This document shows, piece by piece, positions 36,501 to 48,239 of a stretch of DNA of 64,000 nucleotides. A model generated the notes under the pieces. It was given only the letters and a program-made list of their open reading frames with translations, was not told the origin of the DNA and searched no databases. Position 1 is the stretch's first letter. The number at the start of each line of letters is the position of its first letter. The stretch comes from Sparassis latifolia (lineage: Eukaryota > Basidiomycota > Agaricomycetes > Polyporales > Sparassidaceae), in contig CM031561.1 in the NCBI GenBank assembly GCA_018466975.1, forward strand, positions 5,022,001 through 5,086,000, read 5' to 3'. Both the position numbers and the translations under genes were made by a program.

Positions 36501-36991
36501 CCATTCCCTTCTACCTCTACGGCTCTTTGCAGGAGCAGCACGTCGACCACATGCTTCTACAAGCACCTAATGCTCAGCTCTGCGCTGATCGTGTTGCCTT
36601 AAGTCTGGCAGAAGTGGATCGTCTCACGGACGAGAATCTGAGGAAGGGTGTTCTACTATTCATCGAGGGGTTGCACGAGCAGGCGATGCAGCCGTTCAGC
36701 AAAGACGATCCGCCGAACTTCTTCAAGGCAGGCACCAAGTTCAACGTCAAGGTTTACAACGATCCACGTGCTGCAACCACGCATGGCCCTGGGTTGGCGA
36801 AGGTATCCCCCAGAGATTTCATAGCTTCCGGCACTCTCACACTAGGCACTGGGATTTTCGTCGACTACACTGACTTGAATAGAGAGGACTTCATCGAGGG
36901 CAAGCAGCACACCACCAACTACACCTCGAACAAGATTAGTCCTGCCATTAGGCAGGAGTGGCAGGACGTTATGAGGTCTTATGTGGGTTGA
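33561..36991 (+). CDS. Non-canonical aromatic amino-acid decarboxylase (PLP, group II) with extra C-terminal domain
   Basis: Eight exons, 33561-33728, 33784-34157, a 5-nt exon 34221-34225, 34281-35238, 35300-35408, 35458-36003, 36058-36335 and 36403-36991, give 1008 residues in phase. PLP-fold motifs include MTFDTSMPAILGWLLAGLFN, GWGHIACDGTVANLESMWAA, SSTKHYSWPKSGG, VVHADAAWGGY and the Schiff-base lysine in SITIDPHKSGYVPYPAGG. After about residue 600 comes a long extra region (VPIFISSSVFEMKNYGKCAT, then a domain with HAFIMQGTNNIYLVYRSLFH). This matches the layout of the mushroom ncAAAD enzymes, where the added domain makes activity calcium-responsive. The likely reaction is decarboxylation of Phe, Tyr or Trp to arylethylamines in the cytosol; the substrate is not determinable here. 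The gene appears intact. Confidence 0.85.
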
Positions 36992-37370
36992 ACACGAGCT
37001 TGCAGTTATTGTGGCGACGTTGTCCGGTTCGTGAGCAAATGTACGATTAACGATGATCTAAAAGATGTACTATATTAGTGGAAGGATCACGTTGTAGGAA
37101 ATATGCAATTATCACTTGATCATCATACACTCGATTATCACCCTGTTCGAGAAAACAAGTAAATTTAATTGACTATGCCGATAAACAGCTCAGGTTCGTA
37201 AGAGACACCTCGTCAGCTACTGCGTAAAGAAAATTACGACGACCTGTGGGTGTTCGGTGACCACGTGGTGCACACGCGATCGGGCAAACGATCGGAAGCA
37301 GGGCCTGTCGCGCACGCGCCTCAAGTTCCTCTTTCTGCTGCAACCAACTCTTATCCTTCTCGATATCAGC
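36992..37370. other. Intergenic spacer
   Basis: 3' flank of the decarboxylase and 5' flank of the J-protein gene. It is A/T-rich at first, and no other feature is seen. Confidence 0.5.
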
Positions 37371-38724
37371 ATGGGTGCCGCTGAGTCGACCGCTCAAAAT
37401 ACGGAAGACAACCGCTTTGTGTCGGGAGATCATTACACGGTGTTGGGAATCACAGAGAGCGCTACAGCTGAAGAAATAAGGGTACGTTCACAACGCCTTT
37501 GCACGCGTAAACTAGCGGAAAAGTCCCTTCCTGATGGATGTCATGCATCTGAGACACATTGATTAAATAAATCTGAGCGTAGGTCGCGTTCAGAAAGCTC
37601 GCACTAGTTCATCACCCGGATAAGAACATGAATGATGTAGAAGGTGCCACTCAGCGATTTGCAGCGGTACAGCAAGCGTACGAGGTGAGCGACTTGATTA
37701 GTGGCCGTGTTTTGCCTTAAGCTAGTTCAACTTGGACCTCGTAGATACTAAGCAACGATCAAGTGAGAAAAGAGACGTTCGAATGGGTCGCGTGATATTT
37801 TCTGACATTCCTGTGGCGACCAGGATCGCGCGTACTACGATAGCCAGAAAGCCTTCCGTGTACCACAGCCAACACAGAAGGAAGAACAGGAAGAAGAAGT
37901 TACATCCACGATGCCGGGTTTCCTTCGTCCAGAAGCTCGTCCAGAGCAGGTCACACCAGAATCTGCATCTCGTCGGACACAGCCGAACGGAAGCTGGCGG
38001 GGAGATGGCAGATCCAGTCCAACATTCAATTCCAAGAAAATTTTGACATTTGAGGATATCATCCGCTTTCACCTGCTTCTCTCTCCCGAATTGGACTTCT
38101 TCGGCGATGGTACCCATGTATGTGATCAGCATGAAATCAAATGCCGTCACTGATAGTGTTGTCTCTTTGAAGAGTTTCTATGCCTTGTATCACGAAATAT
38201 TCCATCGCATCGCAGCAGACGAGCCTGACTTTAAAGCGGATTCGTATATGTGCTTCGGCAATTCTGCAACACCATGGAAATTGCCAAGAATTTTTAAGCA
38301 GATGAGGCCCTCTCCCGTCTCTGTCGCTGACTTCTACGATTCCTGGATGAAGTTTGAGACGTCAAAGGACTTCTCTTCTGTCGTGGATTTGCAAACCTCA
38401 AATGCCGGCTCTCGCAAAACACAGAAGTAAGTGACCCTACACTTCGTTCTTGAAATGTTTCCTAGTGTGCCTCTTTCCTGGTGTAGGAAAACACGGCAAA
38501 AAAATAACTATCTCCTCAGGAAGGCGGCTGATGACTACAATCAGGCAGTCAGAGTATGAACACTCAATACTGGTGTTCCAATTTTCCAGACTGAAATGCA
38601 TCTCGATAAGGCACTGGTGACCATGGTACGCGCCGTGGATCCTCGGTATATTTGCAGAAATTCGCCTTGCATGTGCCGTGCATGCTATGCCGAAAATTTC
38701 CAGAAGACTAGGCGTAGACGGTGA
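37371..38724 (+). CDS. Jjj1/DNAJC21-type J-domain protein, apparently truncated
   Basis: Exons 37371-37481, 37583-37684 and 37745-37762 carry the J domain: [18 protein letters not shown], then [15 protein letters not shown] with the HPD triad, then ILSNDQ. The chain continues at about 37826 with [10 protein letters not shown]. Next come a low-complexity linker and the Jjj1-type region ([45 protein letters not shown]). Short exons follow with [18 protein letters not shown] and [12 protein letters not shown]. Jjj1 is a cytosolic J protein that, with Hsp70, releases shuttling factors from 60S pre-ribosomes. The usual zinc-finger C-terminal half is missing: the frame ends by about 38724, at roughly half the normal length. 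It may be a short paralogue or a decaying copy. Confidence 0.7.
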
Positions 38725-40864
38725 TGTGAGGAGGTACACATCATGGTATTATACCTTTTTGGCTCGTGGTGTCGACAAAGCATCGAGATGACTTTCACAC
38801 ATTAAGCTTGTGGTGCAGATGTGGAAGTCTGGTTATGAAGTTGTATCTTGTAGCGATTAGCCAAATGTACACCGTAATAATGTCTGTTGATATCCTGCTT
38901 CGCAATTGATGCTTCACGTTTCTGGTGATACATCAGCATGCCAGGCCTCCGAGTTTCTCCGCCCTCGTCGATTCCTACCGCGTAACCCGCAGGAAATGAA
39001 CTTTAACGAGGTAAAAATGGCCGATGATACGCCCTCACATCATTCTCACAAAGGGCATCCACAATGTAAGTCTGGGCGTGTAAGTTGTTTATGTTTTTCC
39101 GCTCTCGCAAGAACGACTTTGACCTCGAGGCCACTGCATATAGTTGCGCGTTCTCGTCACGGTAACCTCGTCGGCAATGTGGAGGAGCACGTCGCCACCT
39201 GATGGATAGATTCGGCAGCGCTGTAAAGGTTTCAAAGAACGCACGTTGCGCTTCCTTTCCTCTCACCATGAGAGCTCTGTGCCGAGGCGAAGGAAGAATC
39301 AGACCAGCGTTTGCAGAGGACAGAACGAGCGTGGAAATTAACATGAAATAGAGTCACTGTTATTGCCTAACTCCGTTACGCCATGAGGAGACCAGAGACA
39401 CAATGGGAAAATTAAGCAAATCAGCGCAACATCATCAGCGGAAGTTCGCAGTTTCTGGGGAAAATAAGTTAAATGCAGGCGGGAACAGACATATTCGGCG
39501 ACAGTCGACAGGTATATGTGACGTACGGTTGAGATCTATGAGCAAAAATACAGTGCATGCAAATGGGATATGCCTAGGATGCATCCAGATACAACTTTAA
39601 GTGTTCACATGATCCCGAGGGCTGGGAGAAGTTAGAGTTGGTCTAAGAATATGACAACGCCTACTTGAGTAATTCATCGTCGTCGTGGACAAAATCAACG
39701 TCCTCGGCCATCTGGTGCTCGAAACGTCCCCCGTCAAGATTATTTGAAACGTTAACAACAAGTTGAACCTGGCTGAGCAATTGTCACGTAGTCACTGTGA
39801 CTGGTCGCGTTTCGCGTGACAAGCGAAAGGCGCGGTCCTGTGACACCGCGTCTCATCTTTCAATATTTCAATCCTCACAGCTGTTGATGCTTGCTCGTAC
39901 CTACGGACGTGGATAACTTATGTTGTAGCATGCATAAAGTGAGTATATCACCGTCATAAGTGCTTATTTCATAGTAATAGCTCCCTTTTCATCGGAATCT
40001 GACTCGGATCCTGTGGCGCACAACGTTTCGGCCTTTTTTTGCGAACGCCAATTAAATAAGGACCCTTTGACAAATGTCGTGTTTCAGTTTCCTCAGTAAT
40101 CATTGCAGAGCTCGTTGTATGCTTCCTGAAGTACGCTCTTACGTTTCTTCGATGGCGATAACTCTGACCTGCGGCACTTCAAGCTTACGAGTCCCATGGG
40201 GCGTTCTATCCTCCATCATCTGGCCGCTGCCGTACGCGACCGATTGGTAGCTATTCCGGCACCCTCCGTCACTTGTCGTAGCTAGCTCTTCTATTACTAC
40301 ACTGAACCTCCCGAAATTCAGCAGACTTTCCGGCCAAACTAACTTTCCGTATCTGGTAACTTACAATTTGACTCATGCAAACCCTTGACCACGATTCATG
40401 GTGCTCTATGCGTTTCTTCTCGAACCTCTTACTTATCTTGCCCCAAAGGATCTGATAGTGCCCAACCATTGTTCCTCCTTATATGCGCCATTTGGTGCAG
40501 AAACCGCAATGCTGATCTCTTGGGCTCGGGAGAAGTGCGTCACCACGTTCACTATCCCTCTGCGGCTACAAACGTGCCTGATGCGATGTATGGTATTGCC
40601 ATGCTTTCGCATATTGCACCGTGAGTTCATTTATTTTGCGTTAGCTGCTCTCAAGTCACACTCGATTTCTTTGACATGCATGGTATGCATCGATTCTACA
40701 GAACGCTGGTATACACAACGATACGATATGATATATTGCGGGGATTTGAGTGGTAGTCATACAATGCATGAGTGGGTATAAGAGTACATGTTGTTTGTTA
40801 AGCTGTCGAAGAGAAGTCAGGTAAGCATGGCTGGGGCAACGAACACTACCGCTCACTCCTTCGC
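38725..40864. other. Intergenic, no gene seen
   Basis: No exon chain, domain or repeat stood out on either strand. The part next to 40865 is probably the 3' untranslated region of the minus-strand gene. Confidence 0.5.
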
Positions 40865-43800
40865 TTATGAGAACAAGTCGTTTGCGCTCGATTGACGCGT
40901 TAAGATCTCGTTCAAATTCCTCGCCACGAGTCCTGCGCCCTGCTTCACCTTGTCCTGGTCGTCTTTCCGCACCTTCGGCAGCAGCTTGGTTTCAAAACGA
41001 TCAGGGTGCCACCGCCTTATATGCTCCTTGATGCGATCTCTGGGAGACTTCGCCTTCTCGCCAGGATAGTGGGGTGAGAGAACATATGCACTGATGGCTA
41101 TGGTGGTCAAGTCATCTGGTTCCTCAGGTCTCCTCAGCATTGGCCAGGGAAGGGTGCTCCAGCTGAGCACGTCCATGTTCGGAAGATCAGCCCAGCGGCG
41201 CTCGTGTTCCTCAAACAAACGGACTACGTCGTCCCTCGACATAGGCTTGGATGATTTGGCCTGCTTGTCCCATTCCATCTGCTCCTGCATGTGCTTGAAC
41301 TGCTCCTGCTGTTTTCTCGCTCGCTCTTCTTGTCGGCGCCGCCATTCCTCTTCGTCCGAACTGGGCCCGGTTGAAGGGAAGGCGGTCGTCGGTTTGCTGC
41401 TTGCAGACGCTTGTGTCGGGGTCGAACCACCCGTCGATCTTCCCTGCGGAGGAGGTTTCATACTGGGAGAGGGTGTGCTGGCAGTGTGACTAGATGTGGC
41501 AGTAGGCGTGCTGGGGGCGTAACTGGATGTCGAGGTCTGGGTATAGGCGGAGCTGTTAGAGCGCCCGGACGAAGACCATCCAGAGGCTGAACTCGTCCAA
41601 CTCGAGGAAGAGGCCGTGCTGCTGCGATCGGTGGAGCTACTGCTCGAGCTGGAGCTGCTGCTCTTGGGAATTGGCCACGGATTCGAAGGAGGTACCGAAG
41701 CATGGGAACGTCCTGCCGTGGGTCGACTGCTGTCAGAAGTGCTGCTCATGCTATCTTGCCTCTTCCTCTCTTCGGCGGCACGACGGAACATCTCCTCCTG
41801 CTGCTTGAGGAAATCCTCGTCCTGCCCCTTCAATATAGCCTCTTGCTCCCTGCGGACCAAGTCTTCCTCACGCCTATGCAGTTCCTCCTCTCTCCTCTTG
41901 ATGTCTTCCTCTTTCCGACGGGTCTCCTCTTCCTTCATATTAACCTCCTGCTCCTTACGTCTCGATTCCTGCTCCTTGCGTCTGATCTCATCGTCTCTTC
42001 TCCTTGCCTCCGCCTCTTTCAGTCTATTCTCAGCTTCTTTGCGCTTTCTCTCCTCCTCCTTCCGTCTCGCCTCCTCCGCCATGCGCTTCGCCTCCTCCTC
42101 CTTCCGTCTCTCCTCCTCTGCTATCCGTCTGGCTTCCTCCTCTTTCCGTCTGGCTTCCTCCGCTACACGTCTCGTCTCCTCCTCCTTTCGTTTAGCCTCA
42201 GCCACCTTCCATTTTGCCTCGGCTTCCAGCCGCTTCTCCTCTTCTTCCTTCCGTTTTGCCTCAGCCTCTCTGCGTTTTGCTTCTGCCTCCTTCCGTTTCA
42301 CCTCCTCTTGCTTCTGCTTGGCTTCTGCCTGCTTGCGCCTTGCCTCTTCCTCCTTCTGCTTCAGCTCTGCCTCCCTCTGCTTTACCTCGGCTTCTCTCCG
42401 TCTTGCCGCCTCTGCCATCGCCTTAGCTTCCATTGCCCTCTTCTCAGCCTCATCCTCCTCCCTCCTCTCAGCCAGCTCCAGGTCAGGGTTCCAAATGTCG
42501 CTGTCACTGTCACTGCCATACTCTGCAGAAGCTACCGACTGCTCGTCATACGTTGCCAGCCTTCGAGGAATCGGGCCGTAAAAATCCTGCCTGGAGGATT
42601 GAGACCGAAGCGAGTGTGCGCCAGAAGAGTTGCGACGGACGCTTCCGGGAGGAATCTGAGGGCCATACCAACCTCGATGACTGGGACTGGACGGCTGCTG
42701 GCTCGCCGAACTGTCTATCGTGAAAGACTGCTGCTTCACAATAGGTCTGTTCGATGGCACTGAAGCGCCTTGTGGACTCGGCACCCATCTCGAGTTAGGA
42801 CTTGCCTGCGGATGGCGGAAATCGGCCTCCCTCGTAAAGGACGATTTGTTCGCAATCGACCTGCCTCCGTTGAAGCTCGACAGCTGATGGCGCGGAGTAT
42901 CTGGAGATCCCTGGGGAGAGAGTGGTTGCCGAGAAGAAGACGCACCGCGTATTGGGATTCCTCCTGGTGGTTCTTCCGCCTCGCGATAGGTCACGGAATT
43001 GGGCTGGTAGGAGTAGCCATCAGCCGGAGGAAACTGCGCCGAGCCAGCGGGTGACGGGGGAACAGACGTCTGCCAGCGGAAGTCAGTGGACTTTCGAGGC
43101 CGGATCTGCTGTGGGCTCTGCGGTTCGCGCTGCTTCTCCCTCGTCCTCGACAGTAAAGACTCGGAGGCCAAACTGCCCGGTATCTCGCGCGACGCGTGTG
43201 AACTGACGTGAAACTCCCCGTCTTGCTGCGGTTTCCCTCGAGCTCGAAGACTGCCCGACCGTGACACAGATCTAGAAGTATCTCCTGTGATGCTGTCTCG
43301 TCTGACAGGTGAAATGGGAGACTCCATCGCAGCGGTCGCGTGTGCAAGCGTCCGCGACGTGGTCGGCTGGGTGTCGGGCGGTGAAGAAGGGCGCCAGAAT
43401 TCTTGTTCTGGTCTCTTCGACAACGAGCTTGTGCTCCTCTGCCTGGTGACGCTTGGGCGTGTGGTATCAAACCCCACGGTGCGCGATGACGACGCCTCGG
43501 AATCGCGGTCAAGATATGAGTCTGGCTGCGTGTAGCCGTAGCTGCTGATGGCGGCATCACGCAGCCACTGCGCAGGTATATCGTGGTCTCCACGCGCAGT
43601 ATCAAGCCCAACCATGCGCGACGACGAGGACTCGAAGCCTCTGTGAAGATATGAGACTGGTTCCGCGTGCGATCCATAGCCGTAGCTATCGATGGGAAGG
43701 GCCTCGGGCAATTTCTGTGCGGGAATGTCACGGTCTCCGCCAGAAGCAACACTATTCTCCTCGTTCTCGCTATCGCTTGGCTGAGTATCATGTCTTGGGT

Positions 43801-44299
43801 TCAGTGATTCTTCACTGCTGTCGCGCTCACCTACCCTCGATGGTCCGTCAGTGGTGTCTCTGTTCTGGTCATCAACGGAGTTCTGGACGACACTGAGATC
43901 TTGCTGTTGCACACTCCCCTTTCTCTTTATACCGTCCAGGATTCCTTGCTGCTCACGAGCCAGTGCCTCGTTCCAACCCACATCCAAGGGGCCGCCTGCC
44001 GCCCATCGACGCGTTTGCCTCTCCTGCTCCAGTGCGTGCATAAGCTGCTCCTGCGCCAGACGCTTGATGCCCTCAATAGTCCTGTCGTATTCCTTGCAGA
44101 TCTTCTCCCTCGTAGCATCGTCCAAGGGATACATGCCCAGCCCCCTGTCCCTCTGCGCTTTCGCTTCATCCACCGCCGGCCGCAACAACGCCTCGATCTG
44201 TTTGATGGTTGTATTCTTCCATTCTATATCTGGCTCTAGGTCAGTATTCTGGGAGGTGAAAGTGTCCTGCTCGGTGATCGTCGGTAGGAGCGTGGCCAT
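40865..44299 (-). CDS. 1144-residue coiled-coil protein with J-like C-terminus
   Basis: One uninterrupted frame of 1144 codons from an ATG at 44299. The N-terminal part is helical and charged (about residues 20-130). It is followed by a long Ser/Arg/Pro-rich disordered region (about 140-600). Next is a strongly charged coiled coil of about 240 residues (about 605-845) made of repeats such as EARRKEEEAKR. A poly-Ser/Thr linker follows. The C-terminal segment contains DVLSWSTLPWPMLRRP, DRIKEHIRRWHPDRFETKLL and GAGLVARNLNEIL. WHPDRF resembles the HPD motif of J domains; similar ends occur in a widespread agaricomycete family of unknown function. The absence of introns is unusual beside its neighbours. 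A protein-protein scaffold role is inference. Confidence 0.85.
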   Translation of the reverse strand: MATLLPTITEQDTFTSQNTDLEPDIEWKNTTIKQIEALLRPAVDEAKAQRDRGLGMYPLDDATREKICKEYDRTIEGIKRLAQEQLMHALEQERQTRRWAAGGPLDVGWNEALAREQQGILDGIKRKGSVQQQDLSVVQNSVDDQNRDTTDGPSRVGERDSSEESLNPRHDTQPSDSENEENSVASGGDRDIPAQKLPEALPIDSYGYGSHAEPVSYLHRGFESSSSRMVGLDTARGDHDIPAQWLRDAAISSYGYTQPDSYLDRDSEASSSRTVGFDTTRPSVTRQRSTSSLSKRPEQEFWRPSSPPDTQPTTSRTLAHATAAMESPISPVRRDSITGDTSRSVSRSGSLRARGKPQQDGEFHVSSHASREIPGSLASESLLSRTREKQREPQSPQQIRPRKSTDFRWQTSVPPSPAGSAQFPPADGYSYQPNSVTYREAEEPPGGIPIRGASSSRQPLSPQGSPDTPRHQLSSFNGGRSIANKSSFTREADFRHPQASPNSRWVPSPQGASVPSNRPIVKQQSFTIDSSASQQPSSPSHRGWYGPQIPPGSVRRNSSGAHSLRSQSSRQDFYGPIPRRLATYDEQSVASAEYGSDSDSDIWNPDLELAERREEDEAEKRAMEAKAMAEAARRREAEVKQREAELKQKEEEARRKQAEAKQKQEEVKRKEAEAKRREAEAKRKEEEEKRLEAEAKWKVAEAKRKEEETRRVAEEARRKEEEARRIAEEERRKEEEAKRMAEEARRKEEERKRKEAENRLKEAEARRRDDEIRRKEQESRRKEQEVNMKEEETRRKEEDIKRREEELHRREEDLVRREQEAILKGQDEDFLKQQEEMFRRAAEERKRQDSMSSTSDSSRPTAGRSHASVPPSNPWPIPKSSSSSSSSSSTDRSSTASSSSWTSSASGWSSSGRSNSSAYTQTSTSSYAPSTPTATSSHTASTPSPSMKPPPQGRSTGGSTPTQASASSKPTTAFPSTGPSSDEEEWRRRQEERARKQQEQFKHMQEQMEWDKQAKSSKPMSRDDVVRLFEEHERRWADLPNMDVLSWSTLPWPMLRRPEEPDDLTTIAISAYVLSPHYPGEKAKSPRDRIKEHIRRWHPDRFETKLLPKVRKDDQDKVKQGAGLVARNLNEILTRQSSANDLFS

Positions 44300-46319
44300 G
44301 GGACGTCAAAGATAGGAAGTGCGGAAGAGAGAATTGGAGCTCGGATGGTGTTGATGAAGACAGCTGGGCGGAGACAGCTGGCGCAGGAATCTTGCTGGAA
44401 AGGCGGAAAAGCGCAGATGGCCAGGATGGTACAGGGATAGTCCCTCTAGTCCTGCCGCATGGAAAACTGGCGAAGACTGAAGAGTAGTGATGTCCTACCG
44501 ATCGCGCCTCATGTCAGCACACGCGTTACAAGAAGTCCCGTTCGGTGTGGAGGAGGTTACGACGTACAAATAGGGCCAACGCCGCAGCGACGAGTGGACT
44601 TGGACAATGCACGAAGACGACGCGAATGGGAGCTAGAGGCAGTCGGGATACGTACGAAGAGCATATCCTCGAGGCTGCTACTACGCGCACGACGTGGTCG
44701 GATCTTTATATCAACCACGCGTGACGCGTCTACCGAACCGTTCCTCATTTGCCACGCTCTGCGGATGGTGCCGCCGCCGAGTACATATGGGCGCTACACA
44801 AGCTCAAACTTGGTCTAGACTACCGACAGCAAACAAACGGAATTCCCACATTCCCGTGCGCCCGCGCCCGAAGGATGCTGATCTTGGTTCGCTCACGTTT
44901 ATCGCCACACGACAGACGACAGACGACATACGACATGGAATTTCGCTCTGCATTATGGTGGTCCTGGTGGCGCATCTTTGACACTGCCCGACATAAAATT
45001 TACCTTTGCAGCGTGAGATCCACCACACTTCTCCGGCTTGTGCTGCGCGTAGCGATGTACACCCGGAAGATGGAGAAGGACAAATAACGGAGCAATGAAT
45101 TAGGAGCTTCGTTAATGAAGTGAACCCGATATGCTTGCCATAGCAATCTGCAAAACCGCCGTTGAAAATTGCTGCGTACCTTAGGGCTGTTATGGAAGGT
45201 CCTTCACAATGGAAGTATTACACATGGAGGGACCGCTTGCAGGAGCAATCGAACTGTTCTGAGATTCCGCATGTACCAGGTCGATGTTCATTTTCGCGCC
45301 ATTGCCCTGTGCAGCATGCTGTCGGAGAAGAAAACCCAACAGCCGAAGACGGAAATGGGAACGCACCGCTAAGTGTTCACTGGGCAAATGAACGCTGAAA
45401 CAGATAATCCGCGTTCCTGCCACGGAACCTTGATTCCAGCGTAGAGGTGTGCTCATCGAGATCGGACAGATCGCCACGCGAGAATGCTGTCAGTGCTCCG
45501 GGGAAAGAATCTGGGGCCCCCGCGTTCCATAGCCGATCTTGCAGAGAACCCAATCGAGAGAGTCGAGAACCCACATCGTGCTGCGCCCGCCGGGACGTCT
45601 CGACATTTGCGGAATTAATGTCCTTAAAGAGGACGTCGCCTGCATCATCATGCATCATACGGACGTCTCGTGAGTGTGCATTGGCCTCAGTGATGCTGGA
45701 AGATTTGCGGCGTCCCTCACCGACAAGTGGGAACGAGGCTCAAGCTTGGCCAGCGGACCGTAAGTTGTTCTGAAAGCGACGGTCGTGCGAGCCATTTGCT
45801 TTGCCAGGTGAATAGCAGGACAGAAGATAAAACACTGAACGCAGGTAAACCAACATGTTGCTGCCGCGATACTTATCTTTAACGAGTCGTTCGTGCTCGC
45901 ATCACATCCGCAAGTTGTTCGTGTGACTGCTATGCATGCGCTCGACACAATTCAATGCGCATCTTGGTCTATCAGGTCAGCTGCGCATACGGTCTGAATG
46001 TGAGCTACTCGCCGGGTTGAGAATCCAACACATCGTGGTCAAAACGAGTAACAGTGAACTTCCTACAAATAAGAAAAATCGACGGGCCTGATGATACAGA
46101 TAGTTCTATAATCTTCTGGTCTCTTTGATGCATGGGGAGAGTGTCGTAATCGATGGCGCCTCCAGATTAAGGTTCTTTGGCTCAGGGGAGCGCGGTCCCA
46201 GCATTGATAGCATTCGCGACCTGGCTGGTGTTCGGACGGTTATGCGCATACCTGTGGATGTGTGTGCATCGTCGTCACTACGATCGATCCATCATGAGGC
46301 AGGATAGGTGAAGACATTC
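44300..46319. other. Intergenic, promoter side of the coiled-coil gene
   Basis: No supportable gene. The 400 bases above 44299 are the likely promoter of the minus-strand gene; a minus-strand GATATAAAG lies near 44708. Open frames between 45.1 and 46.3 kb lack features. Confidence 0.5.
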
Positions 46320-47461
46320 TTACCGCTCGTAGCTGTCGATGTATAGCTGCTCCGTGCTGCAGGTGCGTTTGATCGTGGGGTGGGTCAGCAGGCGGTCGAC
46401 GTAAGCGCGGAAGCGCGGGCCTTCGGGCAGCACGAAGCCACGGTAGTGCGCCAGCACGTTGGTCGCGCGGAAGAGCCCTACACGGGACGAGCGATCGTAT
46501 CAGTATCGCGTTGGAAAGGCACGTCTTCGCGATTATGACCGTGACTAGTGACTGACAAGGGGAGACCATGACGTCAGAGAGGGTCAGCGTGCCCCCGTCG
46601 ACCCACAGGCCAGCGAATGCAGGCGTTTCACTTTCTGCACGCTGGAACAGGTGGACAAGGCCCTCAATAGCTTTCACTAAGTCCCTTCCACCTTGGATCT
46701 GCTTCTCTGGTTGCAGGACAAATGTAAGTAAATGGTAGCACGGGTAACGGGAACGTAGGTACCTTCATCCTGCGCTTGAATGTAGCGGTAAAATGCCGGG
46801 ACAAGGGTACGATTGACGTGGTCACCTTGTAGGCGGATCAGGGCACGGGCATCTAAGACGGTTTGTGAGGTGTGTTAGAGCGGAGCTAATGATGTGCAGC
46901 ATACAGGGCTCTGAAACGGGGGGAAGCAGGCTGCGCTGAGTCGTGGTTGCTGCAAGACTGAGAAGTTAAATCGGTAAGTGAACGATATGCAGGTGAACTA
47001 TGATAGTGCGTACTCTTGTATGAAGTCAAGAATCACAGTGCTCTCGCTTAATGCACGGGGCGGATCATACGTGTTGAGCTTCAAGCCTGGGACGAGACCC
47101 TTTGGTGATACCTCCAAGAGCTCGGGTGGCTTCTTGTATGGATCAATTTCGTCTGGGAGCAGAATCGTGAGCCCAATTCAGTTCGTTCCGTGCCCACGAG
47201 AACAGTAATATAATACTGACAGTACTGCGTCAAGCCACCATTCAGACGTCAGTAATTCAAAGATCAACATGTCCGTGAATCGTCCACCTTATAGTCTATT
47301 CCCAGATACTCGAGCGCGATCCACACCCTCTGCACGAAAGGACAAAAACAGCTGCCGAAGAGGGTGATGTCCTTTGATGTACTATGAGCGTTGGCAGTCT
47401 CGAGTGCGTCTCCTGTGCACTGCAAGTGATACGACTTTCCAGAGTCGACTTTTGTTGACAT
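46320..47461 (-). CDS. Glutathione S-transferase, omega-like
   Basis: The start is an ATG at 47461 and the stop is at 46320. Exon 1 holds the thioredoxin-fold active site: ITLFGSCFCPFVQRVWIALE has the catalytic C-P-F/Y motif of omega-class and fungal GSTO enzymes. The exon from 47152 continues EIDPYKKPPELLEVSPKGLV and LSESTVILDFIQE, which is the glutathione site with cis-Pro and the E-S-x-x-I motif. Later exons give the helical domain: ALIRLQGDHVNRTLVPAFYR, then LVKAIEGLVHLFQRAESETP, FAGLWVDGGTLTLSDV and a last exon ending TCSTEQLYIDSYER. Exon 1 needs a donor at ACAT-GTTGAT to keep phase, so that junction is tentative. Expected role: cytosolic thiol transfer or deglutathionylation. Confidence 0.8.
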
Positions 47462-47665
47462 CTTTACTGATTATTCGGTGAAGGTAGTCTGGGGAGCCAC
47501 GGATTACCTTGGTAAATGGAGGTTCCGGAAATGTAGTGGTCTGATGCCGTCGTGTGGCGCTATGATGCGGTGGATAACACACGGTCACGTGGTCGCGTAT
47601 CCGACTTGAATCGCGTTCATTGATGATGTACAAACTGCTACAAACTACTGATTCGCCGCTTTGCC

Positions 47666-48239
47666 TTAAGCCTGAGAGTACTGGCCAGAGTTGGCAAGAG
47701 CTTCCTGTGCCTGCTCCTTAGCCTGTCTCTTAGCCTTCTCCTTGTCAACGAGGTCGAACTGGAAAGGAACCGCAAGAATCAGACTCTGCATCAGACGATG
47801 TACAGATTGACCGATAAAACTTACACCCTTAGTCTCTACCAAGCGATCGATGAAACCACCGGATAAGGCAGCGCTGAGGACAAGGTTGAGGTTTAAGTCC
47901 TAGGCGCGATGCAGAACATTGATGAGCCTCACAGCAACTCCTTTGCCTCAGCATGCGACGTTGGGTGACCGTTCTTTGCGACGTGGTCCTCGTAGGACTT
48001 TGCCGCCTGGGAAGATAATCAATCGTCAAGCGATTGAAGTATCGCTAGAATCGCATTGCAGACGCACGGCAAAAGAGGCAGCAGCCGCGAGGAGCTCATG
48101 CGAGACCTCGGGTTTGTTGCCAGTCGTGACCTAGTGGAGACAGTGTGAGTCTGAGTCTTCTACGATGACATCGATGGACACGAATAGGTACCTGGTTGTA
48201 GGCATCAGCCTGGCTGCTGTCGTCACTGAACCATCCCAT
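47666..48239 (-). CDS. CipC-like / DUF3759 stress-response protein
   Basis: Five short exons on the minus strand. Exon 1 (48239-48192) encodes MGWFSDDSSQADAYNQ. Exon 2 from 48130 encodes VTTGNKPEVSHELLAAAASF. Exon 3 encodes AKSYEDHVAKNGHPTSHAEA and KELL. Exon 4 encodes LSGGFIDRLVETKG and exon 5 encodes FDLVDKEKAKRQAKEQAQEA through to GQYSQA and a stop at 47666. The MGWF start, EDHVAKNG and FIDRLVETKG motifs are the family hallmarks. CipC-type proteins are small, abundant and often induced by stress or antibiotics in fungi; the biochemical role is unknown. Length of about 110 residues is normal and the gene looks intact. Confidence 0.9.

Noticed and set aside
41616..42763. Long plus-strand Ser/Leu-rich open frames
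   Set aside because: They are the antisense of the repetitive coiled-coil codons of the 1144-residue minus-strand gene.
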